Program-made: the position numbers and the translations under genes
Shown here: in pieces, positions 41,860 through 50,513 of the stretch
How positions within the stretch are numbered: position 1 is the stretch's first letter
How the letters are laid out: the number at the start of each line of letters is the position of its first letter
The notes under the pieces: model-generated
What the model was told of the DNA's origin: nothing
The model's input: only the letters and a program-made list of their open reading frames with translations
Database searches by the model: none
Source of the DNA: Rubrivivax sp.
Lineage (GTDB): Bacteria; Pseudomonadota; Gammaproteobacteria; Burkholderiales; Burkholderiaceae_C
DNA length: 64,000 bases
Direction: 5' to 3'
NCBI GenBank assembly: GCA_019635315.1
Contig: JAHBZT010000005.1
Coordinates: forward strand, 62,001-126,000

Positions 41860-43533
41860 TCAGACGGCGATGCGAACGTCCGGAAACCCCATCAGCCGCA
41901 GCAGCCAGGCGCCGGCCGCTGCGTCCGCGGGGTCGTCGGCGGTGCAATCGACAGCGGCCCAGCGCGTCAGGCCGGCCTTGTCCAGCCTGGTCCACAGCGC
42001 ATGCGCCGCCATCGGGCGGCCGTCGGCTTCCAGCAGATCGGCATACGGCAGGTGCACGACGGCGCCCTGCGGCCGCCGCGCTGGCGCCTGGCGGCCGGGC
42101 GCCAAAGCAAGGCGGGGATACAGCCCGTCGGTCGCGGGCCGCAGCAGCGCACCCGGCGTGGCGCGCGCGACGTAGCTGCGTTCCGGCACCACCAGGTCCT
42201 GCGGGCTGCGTCGCTGGCCGACGACGGTCGGCTCCTTGGCCAGCGGGTGACCGCGCAGCGCCCATTCGTCGACCGACTCCTTCAGGATCGAGATGCGCGG
42301 CTGGCCCAGCGACTCCAGCACCGCGTAGGCCAGCGCGGCGTCGCCGGTCAGGCCACCGCCGGACACCAGCACCACCTCATGCTGCGGGTCCACGCCGGCG
42401 GCGCCGAGCGCGGGGGCCAGCGCCGCCGGGTCGCGCAGATGTTCGCGGAACCGTTCGGCCGGCAGGTGCAGCGCATAGGGCAGATGACCCTGGGCATAGT
42501 CCGCCGCCGGCCGCAGGTCCACCACCGACAGCTGCGACATGCCGACGCTGCGCAGCAGCGCGCCGCCCCAGCCCTGCACCCAGTCGGCGTCGCGCATCAG
42601 CAGCGGCCGGGCGTAGGTCCACATCGGCAGGCCGCGGTCGTCGCGCTGCCACTCGAGCAGCGAGCCGATGTGCACGCGCACGTCGGGGTAGCCGAGCAGG
42701 AACTTGAGGACGAAGAAGGGCAGCGTCGCCGCGATGCCGCCGCCGCAATAGGTGTAGACGGGCCGCGCCGGGTCCAGACCCAGGTGCGTGGCCATGCGGC
42801 GCAACTCGTCGCGCGCCTTGAAGCGTCCCGTGGCGTCGAACAGCTCCTGGCGCGGCCACGAGCGGGCGTTCGGCAGGTGACCCGCACGGTCGAAGAACCT
42901 TGCGCCGCCGAAGTAGTGGCTGGGTTCCAGCGCGTCGACCAGCGTCACGCGTGCCGGCTCGCCGCTGGCCTGCAGCATCTCCGGCAGCCGGGCGTGCAGC
43001 TCCTCGCGCCGACCGCTCACGACAAACCGTCCCGGCGCCGGTGCGGGCGGCGCCTCGGCCGTGACCGTGCCGCCGGCAGCGCGCCAGGCCGCCAGGCCAC
43101 CGTCCAGCAGGCGCAGGCGTTCGATCGGGAAGCCCAGGTAGGCGAGATCGAAGAACAGCCGGGTCGCCCACATCATGCCGTCCTGGTCGTAGATCACGAC
43201 GGTCCTGGAGGGGTCGACGCCCCAGCGCTGCAGGCGCTGCTGCCAGACGTCGTCGGCGACATCGCGCCCGCCGAAGCTGAACAGGTCGGCGTGAACGGCC
43301 CCTTCGATGCGCTGCCGGCGCACGAACGGCGCCGGCGAGGCGTCGATCAGCAGCACCTGGTCGCTGCGCTGGCGCCGCAACCAGTCGGCATCGACCAGCG
43401 GCTCGTGCGCGGCAGACGCCGCCACGGCCGTCGTGGACCACGCCCATAGCGAGGACAGCGCAGGGGTGGCCAGCGACGCGCCGGCCGTCGCCAGGCGCAG
43501 GGCGCCGCGGCGCGTGATGTTGGTCATGGACAT
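41860..43533 (-). CDS. Tat-exported sulfurtransferase with four rhodanese-like domains
   Basis: A 557-aa periplasmic protein. The N-terminus TRRGALRLA, with twin Arg and a hydrophobic stretch, is a Tat signal. Four rhodanese folds follow: one (about 45-160) has D in place of the active Cys (YDQDGMMWA); two (about 170-300) holds C263 in YTYCGGGIA; three (about 330-430) has Ser (LVSGGGLTG); four (about 440-557) has C530 (VDCTADDP) in a plausible active loop. Known thiosulfate or mercaptopyruvate sulfurtransferases have two domains. Multiplication suggests a scaffold or sulfur relay, but that is inference. ATG 43533; divergent from the deacylase operon with 243 bp between. Confidence 0.85.
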   Translation of the reverse strand: MSMTNITRRGALRLATAGASLATPALSSLWAWSTTAVAASAAHEPLVDADWLRRQRSDQVLLIDASPAPFVRRQRIEGAVHADLFSFGGRDVADDVWQQRLQRWGVDPSRTVVIYDQDGMMWATRLFFDLAYLGFPIERLRLLDGGLAAWRAAGGTVTAEAPPAPAPGRFVVSGRREELHARLPEMLQASGEPARVTLVDALEPSHYFGGARFFDRAGHLPNARSWPRQELFDATGRFKARDELRRMATHLGLDPARPVYTYCGGGIAATLPFFVLKFLLGYPDVRVHIGSLLEWQRDDRGLPMWTYARPLLMRDADWVQGWGGALLRSVGMSQLSVVDLRPAADYAQGHLPYALHLPAERFREHLRDPAALAPALGAAGVDPQHEVVLVSGGGLTGDAALAYAVLESLGQPRISILKESVDEWALRGHPLAKEPTVVGQRRSPQDLVVPERSYVARATPGALLRPATDGLYPRLALAPGRQAPARRPQGAVVHLPYADLLEADGRPMAAHALWTRLDKAGLTRWAAVDCTADDPADAAAGAWLLRLMGFPDVRIAV

Positions 43534-43776
43534 GCCGAGTCTCCTGAGCGCCGCTGGTCGCAAGGCGCCGTGCCGGGCGGCGCTCCCGGTCCGGGCGCCA
43601 GTGGCGAGGATGCCGCGAATGCCTCGCCGCTGCACGCGGGCTGCGACAGGCTGCAGCGCGGCGCGACAGGGCGCGGTACGCGCCGTCCCCGGGATGAACC
43701 AGCCGCGCACGAACGTGCCTGACGTGCAGGCCGATGTACATTGCGGCGGCCCGTTGACCTGCCGAGACCACGCCCC

Positions 43777-44709
43777 ATGTCCGCCGAGACGCCGAGCTTC
43801 GAACTGCTGCCACGCGACCTGCAGCCCTACCGCCGCGGCAACACCGGCATCGACTGGGTGCACCGCTTCGACTCCGGCCGCCCGGGGCCGCATGTGCTGG
43901 TCAATGCGCTGACCCACGGCAACGAGTTCTGCGGCATGGTCGCCGCGACCCACCTGCTGGACGAGGGCGTGCGGCCGCGCGTCGGCACGCTGACGGTGAG
44001 CTTCGCCAATGTCGCCGCCTACGAGAGCTTCGACACCGCGCGGCCCTTCGACAGCCGGCAGCTCGTGCACAACCTCAACCGCATCTGGTCCGAGGCGTGG
44101 CTGGACGGCGCCGAGGACAGCCCCGAGCTGCGCCGCGCGCGCGAACTGCGGCCGGTGGTCGCGGCCGCCGACCACATCCTGGACCTGCACTCCACCGCGC
44201 AGGACGTGGAGCCGTTCTGGGTCTATCCGAAGTTCGAGCGCAACAGCGCCGCGGCGCTGGCCATCGCGCAGCCGGCCACGCACCTGGTGATGCCGCAGGG
44301 GCTGGGCTCGGGCACGCCGCTGATCCAGCATGGGCGCCACGGCCAGGCCGATCATCACGGCGTCGCGCTGGTCGCCGAATGCGGACAGCACTTCCGCCGC
44401 GCGAGCGGCGAACGCGCGATCGCGGTGACGCTGGACTTCCTGGCCCACTTCGGGCTCATCGAGCCGCGCACGCCGGCGGCCCGGCCGCAGCGCCGCTTCG
44501 AGCTGCTGCTGACCTGGGTCGTCAAGACGCCGGAGTTCCGCTTCGCGCGGCCGCTGGTCGGCTTCGAGACCTTCGCCGAGGGCGAACTGATTGCCAGCGA
44601 CGGCGAGCACGAGGTGCGTGCGCCCTGCCCCGACTGCACGGTGCTGATGCCGACGCGACAGCCCATCGTCGGCCGCGAGGGCGTCTACCTGGCGCGGCCG
44701 ATGGCCTGA
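43777..44709 (+). CDS. Succinylglutamate desuccinylase/aspartoacylase-family deacylase (M14-like)
   Basis: A 310-aa zinc hydrolase. THGNEFCGM supplies the H-x-x-E pair (about residues 46-50), and LDLHSTAQD the third zinc histidine (about 133), in the expected spacing. The substrate region NLNRIWSEAW and the general base in VAECGQHF are consistent with AstE/aspartoacylase. Known family reactions remove N-acyl groups from amino acids, or cleave small peptides. First gene of a four-gene operon with a P450 (14 bp later), an AlkD-like and a Rieske protein, so its substrate may be an acylated intermediate of that set; not readable from sequence. Confidence 0.88.
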   Translation: MSAETPSFELLPRDLQPYRRGNTGIDWVHRFDSGRPGPHVLVNALTHGNEFCGMVAATHLLDEGVRPRVGTLTVSFANVAAYESFDTARPFDSRQLVHNLNRIWSEAWLDGAEDSPELRRARELRPVVAAADHILDLHSTAQDVEPFWVYPKFERNSAAALAIAQPATHLVMPQGLGSGTPLIQHGRHGQADHHGVALVAECGQHFRRASGERAIAVTLDFLAHFGLIEPRTPAARPQRRFELLLTWVVKTPEFRFARPLVGFETFAEGELIASDGEHEVRAPCPDCTVLMPTRQPIVGREGVYLARPMA

Positions 44710-44723
44710 AGGCCGAGACGGGC

Positions 44724-45932
44724 ATGGACCGCGACGCCATCGCCGGCTTCAGCCTCGCGGCGCCGCCGCCGGGCTTCGTCGACGACCCCTACCCGACCTA
44801 CGCCGCGCTGCGCGTGCACGACCCGGTGCACGAGCTGACGCCCGGCAGCGTGCTGCTGACGCGCTACGACGACGTGCTGGCGGTCTACCGCAGCCCGCAC
44901 GCCAGCTCCGACAAGCGCGAGGCCTTCGCGCAGCCGCTGGGCCGCGGCACGCCGATCTACGAGCACCACACGAGCAGCCTCGTCTTCAACGACCCGCCGC
45001 TGCACACGCGCGTGCGCCGGCTGCTGATGGGGGCGCTGAACCAGCGCGCGATCGCGCGCATGGAGGCCGGCGTCGTGAGCCTGGTCGACCGATTGCTCGA
45101 CGAGCTGGCCGACCAGCCGGCGCCGGACCTGATCGAGCACTTCGCGGCCCAGATCCCGGTCGAGGTGATCGGCAACCTGCTCGCGGTGCCGCGCGACGAG
45201 CGCGAACCGCTGCGCGACTGGTCGCTCGCCATCCTGTCGGCGCTGGAGCCGGCGCCGGCGGCGGCGGTGCTGGCACGCGCGAATGCGGCGACCACCGACT
45301 TCCTGGCCTACCTGCGCCGGCTCGTCGCCGACCGCGAGCGCCACCCCGGCGACCCCGAGGCCGACGTGCTGACGCGGCTGCTGCGTGGCGACGACCAGGG
45401 AAGGCTGTCCGAGACCGAGCTGCTGCACAACTGCATCTTCCTGCTCAATGCCGGCCACGAGACGACGACCAACCTGATCGGCAACGGCCTGCACGCGCTG
45501 CTGACCCACCGCGACCAGCTCGAGCGCCTGGCTGCCGACCCGTCGCTGCTGACGACCGCGGTCGAGGAACTGCTGCGCTTCGAGAGCCCGCTGCAGCTGA
45601 ACAACCGGCTCGCCACGGCGCCCATCGAGCTGTCGGACCGCGTGCTGCCGGCCGGCAGCTTCATCACGCTCGGCATCGGCGCGGCCAACCGCGACCCGGC
45701 GGTCTTCGCCGACCCCGACCGGCTGGACGTGGCGCGCAAGCCGAACAACCACCTCGCCTTCGGCCAGGGTGCGCATGCCTGCTCGGGCATGAACGTCGCG
45801 CGGCTGGAGGCGCGCATCGCGATCGGACGCCTGCTGGCGCGCCATCCGCGCCTGGCCGCTGCCGGCACGCCCGAGCGCGACCGCCGCGTGCGCTTCCGCG
45901 GCCTGCGCCACCTGCCGGTGACGCTGGGCTGA
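44724..45932 (+). CDS. Cytochrome P450
   Basis: A 402-aa soluble bacterial P450. The heme loop is FGQGAHACSG with the thiolate C353. The I-helix oxygen-activation segment is LNAGHETTTN (about 245-254), and E282/R285 form the ExxR core. An NDPPLHTRVRRLL helix-C segment is present. Length is usual for class I bacterial enzymes needing a ferredoxin and reductase. No such redox partner gene lies in the operon, so partners must come from elsewhere; the adjacent Rieske protein is an oxygenase, not a carrier. Substrate unknown. ATG 44724 lies 14 bp after the deacylase stop. Confidence 0.95.
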   Translation: MDRDAIAGFSLAAPPPGFVDDPYPTYAALRVHDPVHELTPGSVLLTRYDDVLAVYRSPHASSDKREAFAQPLGRGTPIYEHHTSSLVFNDPPLHTRVRRLLMGALNQRAIARMEAGVVSLVDRLLDELADQPAPDLIEHFAAQIPVEVIGNLLAVPRDEREPLRDWSLAILSALEPAPAAAVLARANAATTDFLAYLRRLVADRERHPGDPEADVLTRLLRGDDQGRLSETELLHNCIFLLNAGHETTTNLIGNGLHALLTHRDQLERLAADPSLLTTAVEELLRFESPLQLNNRLATAPIELSDRVLPAGSFITLGIGAANRDPAVFADPDRLDVARKPNNHLAFGQGAHACSGMNVARLEARIAIGRLLARHPRLAAAGTPERDRRVRFRGLRHLPVTLG

Positions 45933-45951
45933 AGCGCCACGACCGGAACCC

Positions 45952-47094
45952 GTGCCCGAGCCGTTCAAGAACCTCGTCAACCCGGCGCTGGTGCGCGCCG
46001 CGGTGGCGCCGCTCGCGCGCGCCTGGCCGGCCTTCGACGGCGCGCGCTTCGTCGCGCTGGCCTGCGACGGGCTGGAGGCGCTGGAGCTGAAGGCGCGCGC
46101 GATGCAGGTGGCCGATGCGCTGGAGGCCACGCTGCCGGCCGACTTCGCGACCGCCTGCGACGTGATCGAGGCGGCGCTGGCCCCGGCCGGACCCCAGGAC
46201 ATGGCCCAGCCCGGCGAACTGCACGACGGGCTGCGCGGCTGGATCCTGTGGTCGGCCGGCGAGTTCATCGCGCGCCGCGGCCTGCAGCAGCCCGAGCGTG
46301 CGCTGGCCGCGCTGCATGCAATCACGCAGCGCTTCACGGCCGAATTTGCGATCCGGCCCTTCATCGTCGCGCACCCGGACCTGGTCTTCGCGACGCTGGC
46401 GCGCTGGTGCCGGGATCCCAGCCCGCAGGTGCGCCGCCTGGTCAGCGAAGGCAGCCGGCCGCGCCTGCCCTGGGGGCTGCGCCTGCAGGCGCTGGTGCGC
46501 GACCCGTCGCCGACGCTGCCGCTGCTGGCCGCGCTGCAGGACGACGACAGCGAGGACGTGCGGCGCAGCGTCGCCAACCACCTCAACGACATCGCGAAGG
46601 ACCGCCCGGCCCTCGTCGTGCGCTGGCTGGAGCAGCACCTGCCGGGCGCCACGCCCGAGCGGCGCGCGCTGCTGCGCCATGCCTGTCGCACGCTGATCAA
46701 GCAGGGCCATCCGCAGGTGCTGCACGCCTGGGGGCTGGGGCAGGCCTTCAAGGGCACGGCGACGCTGCACGTCGCACCGGCGCGCGTGGCGCTGGGTGGC
46801 GAGATCACGCTGACGCTGGCCCTGCATTCCGCCAGCACGAAGCCGCAGCGCCTGGCCGTCGACTATGCAGTGCACCACGTCAAGGCCGACGGCCGCACGA
46901 CGCCCAAGGTGTTCAAGGGCTGGCAGCTCGAGCTGCCGGCGAAGGGCAGCGTGACGCTGAGCAAGCGCCACAGCCTGCGCCCGGTGACGACACGCCGCTA
47001 CCACGCCGGCCGTCATGGCGTGGCGGTGCAGGTCAACGGCCGCGTGGTGGGCGAGGCGACGTTCATGCTGACGATCCCGAAAGGCGCCGCGTGA
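45952..47094 (+). CDS. DNA alkylation repair-like HEAT-repeat protein
   Basis: A 380-aa helical repeat protein of the AlkD/DNA alkylation repair family. The repeats are visible: WCRDPSPQVRRLVSEGSRPR, VRDPSPTLPLLAAL, EDVRRSVANHLNDIAKDRP, matching HEAT-like alpha-alpha units (about 150-230). Known AlkD glycosylases remove 3- and 7-alkylpurines, but many family members have no proven activity. The final 100 residues are beta-rich (TATLHVAPARVALGGEITLT), an uncommon extension. Start GTG 45952. It sits between P450 and Rieske genes, and its stop overlaps the Rieske start, which is odd for a repair protein; it may instead bind a partner. Confidence 0.8.
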   Translation: MPEPFKNLVNPALVRAAVAPLARAWPAFDGARFVALACDGLEALELKARAMQVADALEATLPADFATACDVIEAALAPAGPQDMAQPGELHDGLRGWILWSAGEFIARRGLQQPERALAALHAITQRFTAEFAIRPFIVAHPDLVFATLARWCRDPSPQVRRLVSEGSRPRLPWGLRLQALVRDPSPTLPLLAALQDDDSEDVRRSVANHLNDIAKDRPALVVRWLEQHLPGATPERRALLRHACRTLIKQGHPQVLHAWGLGQAFKGTATLHVAPARVALGGEITLTLALHSASTKPQRLAVDYAVHHVKADGRTTPKVFKGWQLELPAKGSVTLSKRHSLRPVTTRRYHAGRHGVAVQVNGRVVGEATFMLTIPKGAA

Positions 47095-48182
47095 ACGGAC
47101 TGCGCTTCGACATCGACCCCGACGTGGCGCGCGCGCGCACGATCGCCAAGGACTTCTACCTCGACGAGTCCGTTTACGCGCTGGCGCGCGAGCGCCTCTT
47201 CGCGCGTGCCTGGCACTGGCTGGGGCCGCTGGACGAAGTGGCCGCGCCGGGCGCGCTGGCACCGCTGACGCTGCTGCCCGGGCTGCTGGACGAGCCGCTG
47301 CTGCTGGCGCGCGACGAGGCCGGCACGCTGCGTGCGCTGTCCAACGTCTGCACGCACCGCGGCATGCCGCTGGTGGACGCGCCCTGCCGCGCCAAGGAGA
47401 TCCGCTGCCCCTACCACTCGCGCCGCTTCGGCCTGGACGGACGCCTGCGCTTCATGCCCGGCTTCGAAGGCGCACGCGACTTCCCGACCGCCGCCGACGA
47501 CCTGCCGCAGCTGGCGCTGGAGACCATCGCCGGCCATGCCTTCGTCGCGCTGGATCCGGCGCTGCCCTTCGACGACTGGAGCCGCGAGTGGCGCGAGCGC
47601 CTGTCCTGGCTGGACCTCGCGTCGTTCACCGCCGACCCGTCGCGCGCGCGCGAATTCACCTTCGACGCGCACTGGGCGCTGTATGTCGAGAACTATCTCG
47701 AGGGCCTGCACATCCCCTTCCTGCACCCGGCGCTGAACGGCACGCTGGCGATGGACGGCTACGACTACGAACTGGGCCGTGCCTCGGTGCTGCAGTTGGC
47801 GCGTGCCCGCGACGGCGAGCCGGCCTTCGAGCTGCCCGCCGGCGCGCGCGAACACGGCCAGCGCATCGCCGCCTACTACTGGTGGCTGTTTCCCAACCTG
47901 ATGTTCAACTTCTACCCCTGGGGGCTGTCGGTCAACGTCGTGCAGCCGCTGGGCCCGGCGCGCACGCGCGTGATCTTCCGCAGCTTCGTCGCCGATGCGT
48001 CGAGGCTCGGTGAAGGGGCCGGCGGCGCGCTGGACACGGTCGAGCTGGAGGACGAGGCCGCGGTGGTGGCGGTGCAGCGCGGCATCCGCTCGCGGCTGTA
48101 CCGCGACGGCCGCTACTCGCCGCGCCACGAGGCCGGCGTGCACCACTTCCACCGGCTGCTCGCCACGGCGCTGGCGGGCTGA
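47091..48182 (+). CDS. Rieske-type aromatic-ring-hydroxylating oxygenase alpha subunit
   Basis: A 363-aa Rieske non-heme iron oxygenase. The [2Fe-2S] ligands are C87/H89 (CTHRG) and C106/H109 (CPYHS). The mononuclear iron site is in ENYLEGLHIPFLHP, with H207 and H212 and an aspartate later. Substrates of this family include aromatic acids, choline and carnitine; the sequence alone does not decide. No reductase or beta subunit is encoded next to it. The GTG at 47091 overlaps the stop of the AlkD-like gene (GTGA), so it is translationally coupled as last gene of the four-gene operon. Confidence 0.92.
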   Translation: MNGLRFDIDPDVARARTIAKDFYLDESVYALARERLFARAWHWLGPLDEVAAPGALAPLTLLPGLLDEPLLLARDEAGTLRALSNVCTHRGMPLVDAPCRAKEIRCPYHSRRFGLDGRLRFMPGFEGARDFPTAADDLPQLALETIAGHAFVALDPALPFDDWSREWRERLSWLDLASFTADPSRAREFTFDAHWALYVENYLEGLHIPFLHPALNGTLAMDGYDYELGRASVLQLARARDGEPAFELPAGAREHGQRIAAYYWWLFPNLMFNFYPWGLSVNVVQPLGPARTRVIFRSFVADASRLGEGAGGALDTVELEDEAAVVAVQRGIRSRLYRDGRYSPRHEAGVHHFHRLLATALAG

Positions 48183-48257
48183 GACCTGCGGCGCCCCAGG
48201 GCGCGCTCGCCGCACCGGCGCCGAACAAGCGCAGGACCGACGGCGTGCCGGCGCCCT

Positions 48258-48749
48258 TCAGTCGCGGTCGCTCGGCGGGTCGCAGCGCCGGTCGATGCCG
48301 TAGCCGGTGCCGTGCACGCGGCCGTCGGTGCTGACGGTGGCCTCGAACAGCAGGCAGTCGTTGGTGGGGTACCGCCAGGACCAGACCTCGGCCGGCGGGC
48401 GCGCGATGCCGCGCCGTTCGCCCGGCGTGCCGATCCAGCGCAGCAGTTCGTCGCGCGTGATCTCGCCGGCCTGCTGCAGGCGCGCGAATTCGGCCTCGCC
48501 CAGCACCTGGCGCGACTGCACCAGGCGCCCGCCGGCGTCGACGTCCAGCATCCAGGTCGTGCGGCCGTAGGGGCCGCTGGCGTACTCCAGCCGCTCGCCG
48601 CCCTGCGGCAGCGCATAACGCGCGGTCGGTGCGCCCCAGGCGCGCAGCACCTCGTCGCGCGTGCTGCCGGCCGGCGGCGGCGTGGTGCAGGCGGCGAGCA
48701 GCGCGGCGGCCAGCAGCGTGGTGCAGGACAGTGCGGTGTGGCGGCGCAT
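48258..48749 (-). CDS. Outer-membrane lipoprotein, SmpA/BamE-like
   Basis: A 163-aa protein with lipobox LAAC (Cys at about 21) after a short basic signal. The mature part contains two copies of an SmpA/OmlA-like pattern: TRDEVLRAWGAPTARYALP and ITRDELLRWIGTPGERRG, each predicted helix-strand-strand, as in BamE. Known BamE-like lipoproteins assist outer-membrane assembly. Length exceeds BamE because of the duplication. It lies 81 bp downstream of the ALDH gene on the same strand and may be co-transcribed. Confidence 0.82.
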   Translation of the reverse strand: MRRHTALSCTTLLAAALLAACTTPPPAGSTRDEVLRAWGAPTARYALPQGGERLEYASGPYGRTTWMLDVDAGGRLVQSRQVLGEAEFARLQQAGEITRDELLRWIGTPGERRGIARPPAEVWSWRYPTNDCLLFEATVSTDGRVHGTGYGIDRRCDPPSDRD

Positions 48750-48830
48750 CGAAGGACTCCGTTCAGGCTTGGTCTTCCACCCCGGCCCTCGTCATCGTTC
48801 TGTTGCCGCAGCGTAGCAGCGCCGCCGCCG

Positions 48831-50372
48831 TCATGCATCGACGTCGAACTTCACCCCCTGCGCCAGCGGCAGCGTGCGGCCGTAGTTGATGGTGTTGGTG
48901 GCGCGCCGCATGTAGGCCTTCCAGCTGTCGCTGCCGGCCTCGCGGCCGCCGCCGGTTTCCTTCTCGCCGCCGAAGGCGCCGCCGATCTCCGCGCCCGAGG
49001 GGCCGATGTTGACGTTGGCGATGCCACAGTCCGAGCCGTCGGCGGCGATGAAACGTTCGGCCTCGCGCAGGTCGGTCGTGAAGATCGACGACGACAGCCC
49101 GGCGCCGACCGCGTTGTGCATCGCCACCGCCTCGTCGAAGTCGCGGTAGCGCACGACGTAGAGGATGGGCGCGAAGGTCTCGTGCAGCATCGGGCCGCAT
49201 TGCGTGGGCATCTCCACCAGCGCCGGCTGCACGTAGTACGCGTCGGGCGCGGCCGCGGCATGCACGCGCTCGCCGCCGTGCACCCGGCCGCCCGCGGCGC
49301 GCGCTTCGTCCAGCGCGCGTTGCATGCCCTGCCAGGCCGCACGGTCGATCAGCGGGCCGACCAGCGTGCCCGGCTGCAGCGGGTCGCCGATCGCCACGCC
49401 GGCATAGGCGCGCACCAGCCGCGGCAGCAGCGCGTCGTACACGCTGTCGTGCACGAACAGCCGGCGCAGCGTGGTGCAGCGCTGGCCGGCGGTGCCCATC
49501 GCGGCGAAGGCGATGGCGCGCAGCACCAGGTCCAGGTCGGCGCTGGGCGCCACGATGGCGGCGTTGTTGCCACCGAGTTCCAGGATCGCGCGCGCGAAGC
49601 GCGCCGCCAGCCGCGGGCCGACCGCGCGGCCCATCGCGGTGGAGCCGGTGGCGCTGACCAGCGGCACGCGCGCGTCGTCGACCAGCGCCTGGCCGACCTC
49701 GCGCCCGCCCTGCACCACCACCGATAGCCCCGCCGGTGCCGCCGCGCCGTAGCGCGCGCGCGCCCGCTCGAACAGCGCCTGCACCGCCAGCGCCGTCAGC
49801 GGCGTCTTCTCCGACGGCTTCCACACGCAGGCATTGCCGCACACCAGCGCCAGCGCCGAGTTCCACGACCACACGGCGACCGGAAAGTTGAAGGCCGAGA
49901 CGATGCCCACCACGCCCAGCGGATGCCAGGTTTCCATCATGCGGTGGTCGGCGCGCTCGGTGGCGATGGTCAGGCCGTAAAGCTGGCGCGACAGCCCGAC
50001 CGCGAAGTCGCAGATGTCGATCATCTCCTGCACCTCGCCCAGGCCCTCGCTGGCGATCTTGCCGGCCTCGATGCTGACCAGCCGGCCCAGCGCCGCCTTG
50101 TGCGCGCGCAGTTCCTCGCCGAGCAGGCGCACGAGTTCGCCGCGCTGCGGCGCCGGCACGCGGCGCCAGGCGACGAAGGCGTCGTGGGCGCGGCCGACCG
50201 CGGCGGCGACGCCGGCGGCATCGGTCTCGGGCACGCGGGACAGTTCCTCGCCGCTGATCGGCGAGCGCGCGGGCAGCGTGCCGCCGGTCCAGGCGTCGCG
50301 GGCGACACCCAGGCCGTCGAGCAGCGAGGCGACCTCGTCGGCGAGGCGGGGGGCGGTGAAGTCGGTGGTCAT
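48831..50372 (-). CDS. Aldehyde dehydrogenase, ALDH7/aminoadipate-semialdehyde type
   Basis: A 513-aa NAD-dependent aldehyde dehydrogenase. Catalytic C299 is in GQRCTTLRR, the general base is in LELGGNNA (about 264-270), and nucleotide-binding VSAFNFPVAVWSWN is present. NVNIGPSGAEIGGAFGGEKETGGG is distinctive for the ALDH7 group. Known: ALDH7 enzymes oxidise alpha-aminoadipate semialdehyde to aminoadipate in lysine (pipecolate) degradation. Start ATG 50372. Divergent from an acyl-CoA synthetase gene with 141 bp between; neither gene's partner in lysine catabolism is in the window. Confidence 0.9.
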   Translation of the reverse strand: MTTDFTAPRLADEVASLLDGLGVARDAWTGGTLPARSPISGEELSRVPETDAAGVAAAVGRAHDAFVAWRRVPAPQRGELVRLLGEELRAHKAALGRLVSIEAGKIASEGLGEVQEMIDICDFAVGLSRQLYGLTIATERADHRMMETWHPLGVVGIVSAFNFPVAVWSWNSALALVCGNACVWKPSEKTPLTALAVQALFERARARYGAAAPAGLSVVVQGGREVGQALVDDARVPLVSATGSTAMGRAVGPRLAARFARAILELGGNNAAIVAPSADLDLVLRAIAFAAMGTAGQRCTTLRRLFVHDSVYDALLPRLVRAYAGVAIGDPLQPGTLVGPLIDRAAWQGMQRALDEARAAGGRVHGGERVHAAAAPDAYYVQPALVEMPTQCGPMLHETFAPILYVVRYRDFDEAVAMHNAVGAGLSSSIFTTDLREAERFIAADGSDCGIANVNIGPSGAEIGGAFGGEKETGGGREAGSDSWKAYMRRATNTINYGRTLPLAQGVKFDVDA

Positions 50373-50513
50373 GGCAATCGGATCGGGACAGTTCTGAAGT
50401 GACGCGATTGTCGCCCGCGCGACAGCACCCGCAGCGCGGCCTGCCGCAGCCGGGCCCGGGCATGCGTGCTTTCCCGCTCGCGCCGCCGGGGCCGGGCTGG
50501 TTAGGCTGGCGCG

